From positions 5,827,376 through 5,891,375 of the forward strand of contig ML664159.1 of NCBI GenBank assembly GCA_007570785.1: DNA of 64,000 bases, written 5' to 3'. Positions 53,968 through 64,000 of this stretch are shown in pieces; position 1 is the first letter of the stretch, and each line of letters begins with the position of its first letter. The notes below the pieces were generated by a model. The model saw only the letters and a list, made by a program, of their open reading frames with translations, searched no databases and was not told the DNA's origin. Both the position numbers and the translations under genes were made by a program. This DNA is from Antilocapra americana. Its lineage: Eukaryota; Chordata; Mammalia; Artiodactyla; Antilocapridae.

Positions 53968-54367
53968 NNNNNNNNNNNNNNNNNNNNNNNNNNNNNNNNN
54001 NNNNNNNNNNNNNNNNNNNNNNNNNNNNNNNNNNNNNNNNNNNNNNNNNNNNNNNNNNNNNNNNNNNNNNNNNNNNNNNNNNNNNNNNNNNNNNNNNNNN
54101 NNNNNNNNNNNNNNNNNNNNNNNNNNNNNNNNNNNNNNNNNNNNNNNNNNNNNNNNNNNNNNNNNNNNNNNNNNNNNNNNNNNNNNNNNNNNNNNNNNNN
54201 NNNNNNNNNNNNNNNNNNNNNNNNNNNNNNNNNNNNNNNNNNNNNNNNNNNNNNNNNNNNNNNNNNNNNNNNNNNNNNNNNNNNNNNNNNNNNNNNNNNN
54301 NNNNNNNNNNNNNNNNNNNNNNNNNNNNNNNNNNNNNNNNNNNNNNNNNNNNNNNNNNNNNNNNNNN
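53968..54367. other. Assembly gap, 400 N
   Basis: Exactly 400 undefined bases. Open frames crossing it are artefacts. The round number suggests an estimated or imposed size. Confidence 1.
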
Positions 54368-55040
54368 TTAAAAAACTGAAAATAGACCTGCCATATGACC
54401 CAGCAATCCCACTGCTGGGCATACACACCGAGGAAACCAGAATTGAAAGAGACACATGTACCCCAATGTTCATCGCCACATTGTTTACAATAGCCAGGAC
54501 ATGGAAGCAACCTAGATGCCCATCAACCGACGAATGGATAAGAAAGCTGTGGTACATATACACAATGCAATATTACTCAGCATTAAAAAAAATTCATTTG
54601 AATCAGTTCTACTCAGGTGGACGGAACTTGAGCCTATTATCCAGAGTGAAGTAAGCCAGAAGGAAAAACAACAATACAGTATACTAATGCATATATATGG
54701 AATTTAGAAAGATGGTAACGAGAACCCTGCATGCGAGACAGCAAAAGGAACGCAGATGTATAGAACAGACTCGTGGACTCTGTGGAAGAGGGCAAGGGTG
54801 GGATGATATGGGAGAATGGCATTGAAACATGTTAATTATCATATGTGAAGTCAATCGCCAGCCCAGGGTTGATGCTCGGGGCTGGTGCACCGAGATTTCC
54901 CAGGGGGAGGGAATTGGGAGGGAGGAGAGAGAGGGGTTCTGGAGGGGGAGCACATGTAAACCCATGGTGGTTTCATGTCATTGTATGGCAAAACCAATTA
55001 AAAAAATAATAAAATTAAAATTAAAAAAAATTTAAGAACA
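54368..55040 (+). mobile_element. Bovine-type L1 3' end
   Basis: The ORF2 C-terminal segment (CAGCAATCCCACTGCTGGGC, ACAATAGCCAGGACATGGAAGC) and 3' UTR (CGCCAGCCCAGGG, GGAGGGGGAGCACATG) end in AAAATTAAAATTAAAAAAAA. Well preserved, so comparatively young. Confidence 0.92.
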
Positions 55041-56494
55041 AGTTTAAAATTCTAAAAATTAAAAAAAAAAAAATGTCTGGTGTTCTTTAGCATAATGGAC
55101 AAATGGCCTTACCACAGTGATCTGTTTAACCCCTCACCCTTTTTGTTCTGACAGCCATGAATTCTATCTCTTTACACCTGGAAGCCTGGCTTATGTCTCA
55201 TATCTGGAAGCAATCCTCCTTGGAAGGCCCAGGCAGGGTAAGGAGCTCTGGACCTGTCCCTATGTGCTTCAGCCTCACACTGCTTTGATGGTTGTACCCC
55301 AGTGTCCATCAGTGAGTTTTGCCATGGCCTGGAGATATAGCCCTGCCTTATACCAGCCTGGTTCCTGATGAAGTCAGGTTGGGGTCAGTCTACTTTAGGA
55401 CACTAATTTGAAGGCTGATACTATTTTCCTTTAAGAATGGTGACTCCATTTTTCAAAAACAAAAATTAGGACATAAAATCTGATAATAAATCATTTTCTG
55501 ATTTGTGTCTCACATTTAGTGGCACACAACACATCTTTATTGAGGCAAAATTCAAAGAAATTTAGTGATTTATATTTATAGAAAATCAGCTATACAATTA
55601 CTAAACATTAGCAACTGGGATTTTTCCTTTGAAATCTGGGTTACCTGGCCACCTTTTTTTCAGATACCTATAGGTATCTTTTTTTTTTTTTGCTTCTTGA
55701 ATCAACTTCATTTCTTTTTGAACTGGGGATATTTCTGCATATAAAAACAGGCTCAAGCATTTAGTTTCAATGGCACTAGGGAAACATGAAGGCTGTTTTC
55801 TTTATGAAAAAAAAAGGAACCCCATTTCTATGAGTATTGGCATATGTATCTCCCTGTGGCTTCCTGGCCAAGTCACACAGGCTTGCTCAATGAAAAGGCC
55901 TTTTATAGTGTGAAGATCTGGGCTGCATCTGTAAAAAGAAAGCACACAACAAGGGCTTCTGTCAGTTTCAGATGAGACAATATGAATACTAGTGCTCTGA
56001 GAGGGGCTATATTACTACATTATTACATAATACAAGACATATTATTAGCAGTGGGGAGAAGGTTCCAACTAAGCACATGGTAAACATGGTCATTAGGTCA
56101 CGGGAAAGCCCCTGAAGGCCTTGCCTACCTAGCTAGTCCTTAAAGCTGCAAGGAGGCCCCCATCCTGACCTTGGCAGGGTGAGAGACTACCTGTCCTTCT
56201 CTGCTTTTTGTGCTCCTAGAACTCTGCTCCCTCCTGATCGCACTCTGGGGAGAGGAAGGCAAGTAAAGTAGAAGGCAGTAGAAGACAGCAACGTGCACAC
56301 ATTCTTATGCTGCTGGCCGTGTTAATGCCTGTCCTTTCCTAGGAAAACTAGCAATGCTCCATCCCTGTACATCTGGCTGATCTCTCGACTCTGAAACAAT
56401 TCACTTTGGGAAGGATGGGGCAGAATAATGTGATTCTATATTGCTCCATATGTTGCTCCTAAAAATGTATTTGTACATAAGATATATACATATG
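55041..56494. other. Unassigned sequence with a weak exon-like segment
   Basis: At 55145-55229 an acceptor-like tract (CTTTTTGTTCTGACAG) precedes an open segment ending at GCAGG|GTAAGG, donor-like. One frame reads like protein (HEFYLFTPGSL...), but no partner exon is visible and chance is likely. The remainder is unrecognised. Confidence 0.2.
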
Positions 56495-56504
56495 ACATAT
56501 ACAT

Positions 56505-56720
56505 GCGTTGTGTCCACGCTCAGTTGCTCAGTCATGTCTGACTCTCTACAACCCCATGGACTGCAGCATGCCAGGCTCCTCTGTCCATGGAGTTTTCCAG
56601 GCAAGAAAACTGGAGTGGGTTGCCATTTCCTATTCCAAGGGATCTTTCTGACCCAGGAATCAAACTCAAGTCTCCTGCATTGGCAGGCGGATTCTTTACC
56701 ACTGTGCTACCTGGGAAGCC
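56505..56720 (-). mobile_element. Bov-tA SINE with TSD
   Basis: Reverse copy: CGCTCAGTTGCTCAGTCATG, the BovA body, and ACTGTGCTACCTGGGAAGCC. ACATATACAT flanks it at 56495-56504 and about 56726-56735, within AT-rich sequence. Confidence 0.92.
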
Positions 56721-57243
56721 ACATTACATATACATATAAAATATATATAATATGTGTATAAAATATAGATATAAACATATAAAATCTGGAGTTAGTATTG
56801 GTATCCAGCTAATCCTTTCACTAGAATTATGAACACCTGTCCTTTCATAGCTCTTTTGATTTCTTTCTATTGATGGGCCAACCAAAATATCTAACTAACT
56901 AGTTCTCTACCAGCATGGTGTATATGGAAACCATATGCAACAACTTCTGCAGCAGCAGAGCATCTTAGGTTAGGACTGGCTTTCTTAGTGTTTCCTTGTG
57001 TATGAAACTTATCACAAATGATGCACTATCTCTCTCTGGATTGTATGCATATCACCCTATGCTAGTGCATTGTACTATGCCTGGGTACATGTTCTTTAAT
57101 CACTCCTTCATTCATTCAACAAATATCTATTGATCTCCTTCAATGAGTCAGATTTGCCTAAAATACCTTTTATTTTCCTCTTAACAAAAACCCTTTGCTT
57201 TCTCCTCTCCTCCAAAGGCAGCCCACACACCACTTCCTTGTTG

Positions 57244-57358
57244 TTGTTCAGTTGCTAAGTTGTGTCTGACTCTTTGCGACCCTTTGGACTGACTTCCCTG
57301 TCCTTCACTATCTCCCAGAGTTTACTTAAGTTCATGTCCATCGAATCAGTGATGGGGT
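57244..57358 (-). mobile_element. BovB 3' end fragment
   Basis: GTTCAGTTGCTAAGTTGTGTC, CTCTTTGCGACCC, TATCTCCCAGAGTTTAC and CATGTCCATCGAATCAGTGATG are the BovB 3' terminus in reverse. It has a small internal loss after GACCC. Confidence 0.87.
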
Positions 57359-57399
57359 TATCTTATTTGTGATCACACTATATTTCACCTACTCACTGC

Positions 57400-57515
57400 C
57401 TGCCTCCCTCACCAGGCTATGAATACCTTCAAGGAAGGACCCAGTCTTGGTCATTTTTTTACTGCTAGTTTGAAACACCAGCACATAGTAGGCAGTCAAT
57501 AAATGTTTGTTCATT
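57400..57515 (-). mobile_element. L2 LINE relic
   Basis: CTATGAATACCTTCAAGGAAGG and CAGCACATAGTAGGCAGTCAATAAATG follow the L2 reverse-strand 3' text. Confidence 0.6.
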
Positions 57516-58761
57516 TGAATTCTATGTGACAGATCCTGGGTCAGACCTGGGGACAAAAATGCCTCGATATGCTCACAGCCATCCCCTCCCAGTTCACCTT
57601 ACATAAGCCTAGGAAGTATCCATGCCCATTCTTCTTTTTCTTATTCTCTCTAGACCTGCATTATAAATGAAGCAAAAATTAGCATGTCCTTCATTGCCCA
57701 AAGGAAAGAGTCACCTCTAGCTCATGTCCTTAACTCTTCACTGCCCCTCTAGACCCGAGTTGAAGTTTTTGTAATTGTCATTATCCACTTATGCTTAGTT
57801 TCAATCAAAATCATTAAAAACAATTTTCTTTGACCCATCAGGTGACTAAATTTTAAGTTTGATTTGAAGATGTCATCAGATAGCTCATTTGTTTCCGCTT
57901 CACAGTATGAGAGCTTCATTCTGTCCAGCATAAACAGAAGGGCTGGGTCTGACTAGTATTTAATTCCTCAACTAATTTGTGTAACAGATCCTTTGTTTGA
58001 AGTGATGGACCACCCAAGGAGGCATCATTGTTGGTCTGTGTTTAGGACATAGATTGACCTTAATCTAGCCTTGGTGCTTCCATTACTTATTAGCAACTCT
58101 GGTGAAAGGCTTGTTGCAGGAACATGAAACAGCTGGATAAAAGGCACCTTGGGTTGCAGGTACAATCTGGCCCCTGTCTAACTGCTCAGTCTTTTTTCTT
58201 ACACGCGCACACCCCTGTGCTCCATTCCACTCCCACTGGGACACTCAGTCTCTCCCCAAAGCACTCTCTTCCACTGTATGGCCTTCCCTCCATCCTATTC
58301 ACTCATCTGGAGTTTATCCCTAGGAGGACTCAGCTTCAGTCCAGCCTCCTCCATGGGGCCTGTCTGGAAAATGTCTAGAATGCATTACACATTAATAGGC
58401 ATGGAGCATTATTCTTCAGTGGCCCGTGTGTTCTTGTCAGTTTTGAAAGTTAATCTACAAATATATTTTAACTCTCAATTAGTTAGCAAGCTCTTGGTGG
58501 TCTGTGTGTTTTGGTACAGGGTAGTATGAACAGTAGGTACACAATAAATGTTTTATAGTAAATGCTCTCCAGATTTCAGTTGTCCATGGGGTCCCCCTCA
58601 GTCCCCATTCTCCCGTTTCCCACATCACAGATCATGGTTGTCACTCTTTAATCCAAAGTCAGTCACATATAGGAGTCTTGTCTGTGTCTCTCCCTTAAGG
58701 GTAAGTCTTCTGCATAGAGGACATCCCCACAAAAATAAAGATAGTTTATGGAAAGTCTGGG
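57516..58761. other. Unassigned sequence
   Basis: Open frames of 77-84 codons at 58124-58781 have no recognised domain. No repeat was identified. Confidence 0.3.
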
Positions 58762-58980
58762 GACTTCCCAGGTGGCACTAGTGGTAAAGAACCCATCTGC
58801 CAATGCAAGAGACATTTAAGAGACCCATGTTCAATCCCTGGGTTGGGAAGATCCCCTGGAGAAGGGCAAGGCAACCCACTCCTGTATTCTTGCCTAGAAA
58901 ATCCCAGGGACAGAAGAGCCTGGTGGGTATGGTCAATAAAGGGTTGCAAAGAGCAGGACTAACTGAGCAACTAAGCACGC
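58762..58980 (+). mobile_element. Bov-tA SINE
   Basis: GACTTCCCAGGTGGCACTAG head, CCAATGCAAGAGAC, and a BovA body with several changes (CTTGCCTAGAAAATCCC). It ends AACTGAGCAACTAAGCACGC. Confidence 0.9.
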
Positions 58981-59016
58981 ATGCATGGGACATGCATGGG
59001 ACATGCATGGGACATG
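58981..59016. repeat. Three-copy 11-bp repeat at SINE tail
   Basis: ATGCATGGGAC is repeated three times (58981-59013) plus a partial fourth copy. It starts exactly at the Bov-tA 3' end. Confidence 0.93.
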
Positions 59017-59324
59017 ACAGCCTCCCTTATGCATCCTCCTGAAAAGCAGTGGAGAGTTTCACTTCCTTGCTGTAGTCAAGTGCTCTCCTATCTTCCAACA
59101 AGTGAGGCAGGTCATCTGGGGAGGAATCAAGTAGGACCTAAACAAAGAAATCTCAATATGCCTACTATATATCTCAGTAAAACCATCTCCTAGAGCTATG
59201 GGCAGGGACTGCTGACCTGAGAAAGGTGGATTAGGCACGAGTTTGGTTGCAGTCGGCATGCTGGAGGACAGGACTACTGAACCTCAGCTACTGCTGTGCA
59301 TCTGCCCTAAGCCGGGAGTTCTGT

Positions 59325-59640
59325 GAAGAGCATGACAGCCCACTACCCTTTAATTCTCACAACACTCCTATGAAAGCAGGACTTATTGACTCCATTTATT
59401 TTTAAAGATTTTATTTTTTGATATGGAGCATTTTTAAAGTCTTTATTGAATTTGTTATAATATTGCCTCTGTTTTATGTTTTGGTTTTTTGGCTGAAAGG
59501 TATGTGTAATCTTAGCTCCCTAACCAGGGATCGAACCTGAACCCCCTGCACTGGAAGGTAGAAGTTGTAACCACTTGACCATCAGGGAGCTCCCCTATTA
59601 CCCCCATTTAATGGATGAAAAAGCTGGGGTACCGTCTATT
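59325..59640 (-). mobile_element. MIR-like SINE interrupted by CHR SINE
   Basis: TTTAATTCTCACAACACTCCTATGAAAGC on the left and CCCCATTTAATGGATGAAAAAGC on the right are the two halves of the common MIR reverse-strand core. Confidence 0.65.
59399..59593 (-). mobile_element. CHR-type SINE nested in MIR
   Basis: AAGTCTTTATTGAATTTG, TTTTGGCTGAAAGGTATG, CCAGGGATCGAACC and head complement CACTTGACCATCAGGGAGC. Imperfect flanks are CTTATTGACTCCATTTA (59382-59398) and CCTATTACCCCCATTTA (59594-59610). Confidence 0.87.
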
Positions 59641-60079
59641 TAGTTACATGCCTGACTTCTAGCAGGAACTCCAGCCACTGAACCACGCTGAATAGGGTTT
59701 TTCTAACAACTACTCAGATTCAAGAAATAAAAATATTAAATGTGAGCTGAGTATTCTTTATGAGTATGAACTAATTCTAATGTTGATGTTTCCAAAATGA
59801 TTCTAATTAACAATTTGAAGTCATTTCCAAGTGTTTAGATTTATTGGGTTCAGAAAGCTCTGAGGATTATAGAATAAAGTTGTTCTATGGTGCAATAAGA
59901 CCTGCTCTAGCCAACCTTGAAAGCTTCAGGAGTCACCGGAAGAAAAATAAACTCACTCAATTGTGCAGAGTTCTGTGTTGCTCTGTGTTCCTCTGGTGAG
60001 CCTTCCTCTCCCAGCCAGGGCTCCCACCTTGACCTCTAAGTGCATTTCTTGCACTCATGATAGGCAGAGCCAAAGATAT
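59641..60079. other. Unassigned sequence
   Basis: No recognised feature. Confidence 0.3.
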
Positions 60080-60112
60080 GGTGTTTACCAACTGAGCTAT
60101 CAGGGAAGCCCT
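60080..60112 (-). mobile_element. tRNA-head fragment of a Bov SINE
   Basis: GTGTTTACCAACTGAGCTATC followed by AGGGAAGCCCT is the complement of the Bov-tA/CHR head only. Confidence 0.6.
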
Positions 60113-60177
60113 CAGGGTTCTAGAGCTGAGCATTAAAAACTCGTTAGTTATCTGTTAAATTATTTTAGTGGGTAGTT

Positions 60178-60290
60178 ACCAGGAGGAGAGGGAGATGGGG
60201 AGAGAAGAAGGAAAAGAGAGAAAGAAGGAAAGAAGGGAAGGAGAGAGAAGGAAGGGAGGAGAAGGGGAAAAGAGAAAGAAAATAGAGTGC
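60178..60290. repeat. Polypurine (GGAGA/GAAG)n tract
   Basis: About 110 bases of almost uninterrupted A and G on the + strand with irregular GAAG and GAGA units. Such mirror-like purine tracts can adopt triplex (H-DNA) structure. Confidence 0.85.
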
Positions 60291-61463
60291 ATTCCACACA
60301 CTCTATTTTAAGCATTGTTTTGTGAAGCAATTTTCAGGTGGAAATCATTTTTTAAATATATAGGGTTACTGGAACATGATGTAGAAATCCTACTCTAAAA
60401 ACACTGGCTTTGATCCTCAAAACAAAGTTTCTTCAAAATGTAAACTACTGAATTTCCACAATCACTGGACTAAACAGAAACCCTTCCAAAAGTTTCCTTC
60501 CTACCCACCTAGCTGAGCTCACTGGAGACATTTGAGAACCTTTCAGCTTTGTTTTGTGTGTCCTCAAGATCCCCTCCCTCTCCTTGGTTCTCAGGAGCTG
60601 AGAAAACACAGGAGCAACTATTTCCTGAACACTCTATCCTACCCACCGAAAACGTTTTCTAACGGTCTTAAGTTTCTGATCATGTTTCCAGCTGGGCTCT
60701 GAGTTTGGGAAGGAGACTTCAGTGAGCCCAGGCTGAGTGAGTGACCCCACTCTGCTCCTTCCTCATCTTTTCATTTGTCTCTCACCTCGTGCTTGGAACT
60801 ATTTCCTGTCATTGCATTCCCACGACTCAGTGCCCTGTATGCCCTCTGTAAGTGTTTGGCAAATAAAAAATAAATAAATAAAAGAGAATGAATCTGCTAT
60901 CAGTAAAGATCAGCTAGGTGAAGTACATGTAGCTTTGTTAAGGCCTTTCATTAACCAAGAGGTTAATGAAATTTGCTTTCGTAGTAGATGACTGGATTAG
61001 AACCCAATTAAAATTCATCTTCCCCTGATTAACGTGGTTAAGTGAAGGTCCCCAGGTCACAGTAAAAGATCTAGGAGATACATGTTCCCATCTCATACGT
61101 GGTGGCCCCAGTGAGCATTGCCAAGAGGCTAGTTATTTGCCTGTGAAAGCAAATAAATAACAGCTGGGGGGAGAAGAAGGTTTCCGTGTTTGGGCTACAA
61201 ACAGGAAAACAGAGAAGGAATGGGCAGAGGCAGACTCAGCCACTCCGGGAGAACCCTGATGGCCCAGGAGCTCACCTAGAGGCCTGAGCAGATGGCGGAG
61301 TGCCACACCGGAAACCAGTGAAGAAGGGTGAGGAAAGAAATTTCCGGATGCCACAAACACACTGCCTTTCATCTGTCCCCCAACTTTGCCGCAAGGGAGT
61401 TTAGTGTCATACAGCACCCTTCCTGCACTAGTTCAGGAGCTATGGGGCAGTTACTGTCTCCCA
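60291..61463. other. Unassigned sequence
   Basis: A short TAAA-rich run at 60866-60883 may be the tail of an eroded element. No gene signal was recognised. Confidence 0.3.
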
Positions 61464-61476
61464 CCTCAGTCCACAC

Positions 61477-61676
61477 AGGCTTCCCAGGTGGCTCAGATGG
61501 TGAAGAATCCACCTGCCCATGCAGGAGGCTCAAGAAACAAATTGGGAAGCTCCCCTGGAGTAGGAAATGGCAACCGACTCCAGTATACTTGCCTGGAGAA
61601 TCCTATGGACAGAGGGGCCTGGCGGGCTACAGGGTCCACAAGTGTCAGACACAACTGAGCAAACGCGCACACACCC
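61477..61676 (+). mobile_element. Bov-tA SINE with perfect TSD
   Basis: AGGCTTCCCAGGTGGCTCAG head, with the B-box region altered (AGGAGGCTCAAGAAAC), and the BovA body to GTCAGACACAACTGAGC. CCTCAGTCCACAC is duplicated exactly at 61464-61476 and 61677-61689. Confidence 0.95.
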
Positions 61677-61689
61677 CCTCAGTCCACAC

Positions 61690-62649
61690 GGGGTGAAATC
61701 CCAACATCCATGGCATCCCAGAGACTGCCTCAGGGTGGAGCAGACCATGGCTGCAACAGGTCCTGACCAGACTCCAGCAGGAACAGTGTGGAGCCTACTC
61801 CTGCAGCAGAAACACACTGGATAGCAGCCCAGAGAACTAGGGAGTGGCTCAGAGACAGAACAAAGGAGACGTCTGGGTGTTCCGGCCTAGACTTCTGTGT
61901 AGCTTCTCCAAGCTAAAGTTAGCTTTCCTTCCTGTCAGCGTTTATCAGCTTTGATTTGAACCTTCTCAGCGGATGTGGAAGAAAACGTGGCTCCCCAGCA
62001 TTGTGGAAAATCCTTCAGCCTCAGTCAGCCTTCTTCCAGAGAATTCAGATATCTGCCAGCCCAGCTCCGGAGAGCTCCTTCATGTCCAGGAAATGTGCTA
62101 GTGAGTCAGGTTCTGGGAGCCTAATTTCATTATTAAAGAAGGTTCCTATGCTATGAGGAACTACAGCTCTGAACTCTGTCTCTCAGCCTATTCTAAATTT
62201 AGGATACAAGGTTCCATGGTGCAAAGCACACTTCTCTATGAAGCTCCAGAAATCCCTTCTGAAATGACAGCCGGCCAATACTCTTTTGTTTCTATTCCGT
62301 CACTGTGTCAATTCACAGACAACGTGTTACCAAAACTTGGAGGAAAATTTCAAGCTCTGTACAACTCTTGAAGAGACTTATACAAAGTAATGCTGCCATT
62401 GACTCGTGGTTTCCAGTAAGAAGGAAAAAAAAGAAAGAAAACAGGCTCCTTATTTCTTAAGAAAAATCTATCCATTGAAAGGTCATCCACTTGTTTTGTT
62501 AAAGACTTTGGCTGCTCACAGGGGCTATAAGCTCATGGGGAGGTAAAGACAGTGAGTCCACATACTGAAGGAAAGAGAAACATTACAGAGGGGTCTCATG
62601 TTTTAAGATTTAATCTTCACATTACACGTTAGAATGGGAAAGTACCAAA
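61690..62649. other. Unassigned sequence
   Basis: Mixed composition. Open frames of 66-95 codons overlap the SINE or lack domains. Confidence 0.3.
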
Positions 62650-63075
62650 ACCAGCAATAACAATAATAGCTGCTGTCTATTCTGTTTATTTACAATGTGC
62701 CAAGCACTTTATATGCAGTGTCTTATTTAATCCTCCATACAGCCCTATGAGCAGAGCTGACATTCAACCTTCAGTAGGTTTTTAAGCTACTGAAATACTT
62801 CTTTACTGGTTGGTAAAATATGCGCTGCTCTGGGACCACTGAGTGACAGCCCTCCTCCGCATGTTCACAACACTCTCTCCAGCCTTCCTCTCCTCTGGGG
62901 ACATCCAGGACTGTCCTCTAGACTAAAGCTTTCATGCCGGTGACTGTTGTGATTGGTAAGTATCCAGGCAGGCTAAACTCCTGATTACATATTTTCAGTG
63001 TCTCTGCTACCTTATAAGGTAGATATGGTTATCCTCATTTGCAGATGAAGAACCGGAAGCTTGAGACAGTATGGC
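62650..63075 (-). mobile_element. MIR-family relics, possibly one split copy
   Basis: TATTTAATCCTCCATACAGCCCTATGAGC at about 62724-62752 and TTATCCTCATTTGCAGATGAAG at about 63030-63051 resemble successive parts of a MIR in reverse, with about 250 unrelated bases between. They could be one interrupted copy or two separate pieces. Confidence 0.4.
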
Positions 63076-63282
63076 AGACTCTCTTTTCCAAAATTAGCTC
63101 CAATAATAGTTCCAAGCACATATGCTCTCCAAGAACCTTGTCACTTCCCCATCTACAGTTGGCATCCATCTCCCCTCCCCTAGAACCTTGGGGGTGGAGG
63201 TGAAGGGCTGTGTGACTGTCTCAATGGGCGGGATGTGACAGAAGCAGTGCTCTGTGACCTCTGGGGCCAGGTCAGCAAAGTG

Positions 63283-63481
63283 GGCTTCCCTTGTGGCTCT
63301 GCTAGTAAAGAATCCGCCTACCATGTGAGAAACCTGGGTTTGATCCCTGGGTTGGGAAGATCGCCTGGAGAAGAGAAAGGCTGCCCACTCCATCCAGTAT
63401 TCTGGCCTGGAGAATTACATGGACTGTATATAGTCCATGGGGTCGCAAAGAGTCAGACATGATTGAGTGACTTTCACTTTT
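63283..63481 (+). mobile_element. Bov-tA SINE with perfect TSD
   Basis: GGCTTCCCTTGTGGCTCTGC head, TTTGATCCCTGGG, and the BovA body with a CATC insertion (ACTCCATCCAGTATTC). It ends AGTGACTTTCACTTT. TCAGCAAAGTG is duplicated exactly at 63272-63282 and 63482-63492. Confidence 0.95.
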
Positions 63482-63492
63482 TCAGCAAAGTG

Positions 63493-63844
63493 AACCGGTT
63501 TCCACTTGGCTTTCTCAGGACACTTGCTGTCGGAGTCTAACCACCATGGAGAAGAAGCCCAAGCCACATGAAAAGGCTGTGTGCAGTTCTCTGGCTGATA
63601 ATCTCCGCCGAGGTCCCAGCTGCCAGCCAGCTTCAACAGCTAGAAGGAGGAGTGAAGGAGCTTTCAGATGATGTCAGCCCCCAGCTGCAGAGCCACCCCC
63701 TTAGCCTGTGAGTTTCCAGCTAAGGCCTCGGACACCAGACAGCAGAGATCAACTGTCCTGATATGCCCTGTCTAAATTGCTGACCTAAAATGTACCAGTA
63801 TGCAAAATGGGAGGAATTTGTCACCTGGCACTACATGATCATGT
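63493..63844. other. Unassigned sequence
   Basis: No recognised repeat or gene signal. Confidence 0.3.
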
Positions 63845-63963
63845 GCTGTGCTAAATTGCTTTTGTCATGTCTGACTCTTTGCGACCCCATGGACTATTGC
63901 CTGCCAGACTCCTCTGTCCAGGGGATTCTGCAGGCAAGAATTCTGGAGTGGGTTCCCATTTTG
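63845..63963 (-). mobile_element. Truncated Bov-tA SINE
   Basis: GCTAAATTGCTTTTGTCATG, CTCTTTGCGACCCCATGGAC and GCAAGAATTCTGGAGTGGG are the BovA body in reverse. It stops before the tRNA head. Confidence 0.88.
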
Positions 63964-64000
63964 GCCCAAGGTCACACAGCGAGTAAGTGGTGAAGCCAGG
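63964..64000 (-). mobile_element. MIR relic running off the window
   Basis: GCCCAAGGTCACACAGCGAG and TAAGTGGTGAAGCCAGG are the reverse-strand MIR core, cut by the window edge. Confidence 0.65.

Noticed and set aside
53843..54654. Open frames of 178-241 codons around 54 kb
   Set aside because: They are made mostly of undefined bases in the assembly gap plus L1 fragments.

Overview
This is nuclear DNA of a ruminant, almost certainly a bovid or a close pecoran relative. The evidence is the repeat content: about 30 Bov-tA/BovA SINEs (tRNA-Glu-like head fused to a body derived from the BovB 3' end), a dimeric Bov-A2 copy, about a dozen CHR-type tRNA-derived SINEs, several BovB (RTE-clade) LINE fragments and bovine-type L1 3' ends. 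There is no bacterial or phage gene organisation, no CRISPR array and no operon. The species cannot be named from this window.

Gene content is very low. The only plausible host coding sequence is a 3'-terminal exon on the + strand at about 3531-4165: splice acceptor, a short coding tail, a stop, then a roughly 580-base 3' UTR with two AATAAA signals. If it is real, the first 3.5 kb is last-intron sequence and the rest is mostly intergenic. Two retro-pseudogenes of cellular genes were recognised. One is a full-length processed copy of RPSA (40S ribosomal protein SA / laminin receptor) on the minus strand at 18441-19590. The other is a U6 snRNA copy at 43553-44403, cut in two by a solo LTR.

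Layout: 0-5 kb holds a young CHR SINE, BovB and MER5-like pieces, the candidate exon and a compound microsatellite. 5-10 kb holds SINEs, an old MIR with a nested SINE and a BovB with a 5' inversion. 10-18 kb is mostly unassigned sequence with scattered SINEs and an L1 tail. 18.4-19.6 kb is the RPSA pseudogene with its own SINE and minisatellite. 20-27 kb has SINEs, a probable LTR at 22.2-22.8 kb, an L1 at 23.2-23.7 kb and BovB at 25.9-26.6 kb. 27-36 kb is SINE-dense and has an old LTR and two MLT1/MST-type LTRs in opposite orientation. 37-40 kb is an old L2 split by BovB. 41-45 kb shows layered insertions, including the U6/LTR nest. 45.9-48.3 kb is the longest BovB. 52.6-55 kb is L1 sequence around a 400-base assembly gap (53968-54367). 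55-64 kb is mostly unassigned, with further SINEs.

The window reads as a record of layered retrotransposition rather than as a set of genes working together. Many insertions keep recognisable target-site duplications (TSDs), so their order can be read directly. I found no undescribed functional system. The most informative objects are the RPSA retrocopy with an in-frame 15-bp minisatellite, the three-layer U6/LTR/SINE nest, a SINE with a duplicated head inside a single TSD, a target site reused by two insertions, and the head-to-head L1 pair flanking the gap. Repeat family names come from recognition of consensus features, not from a database search.
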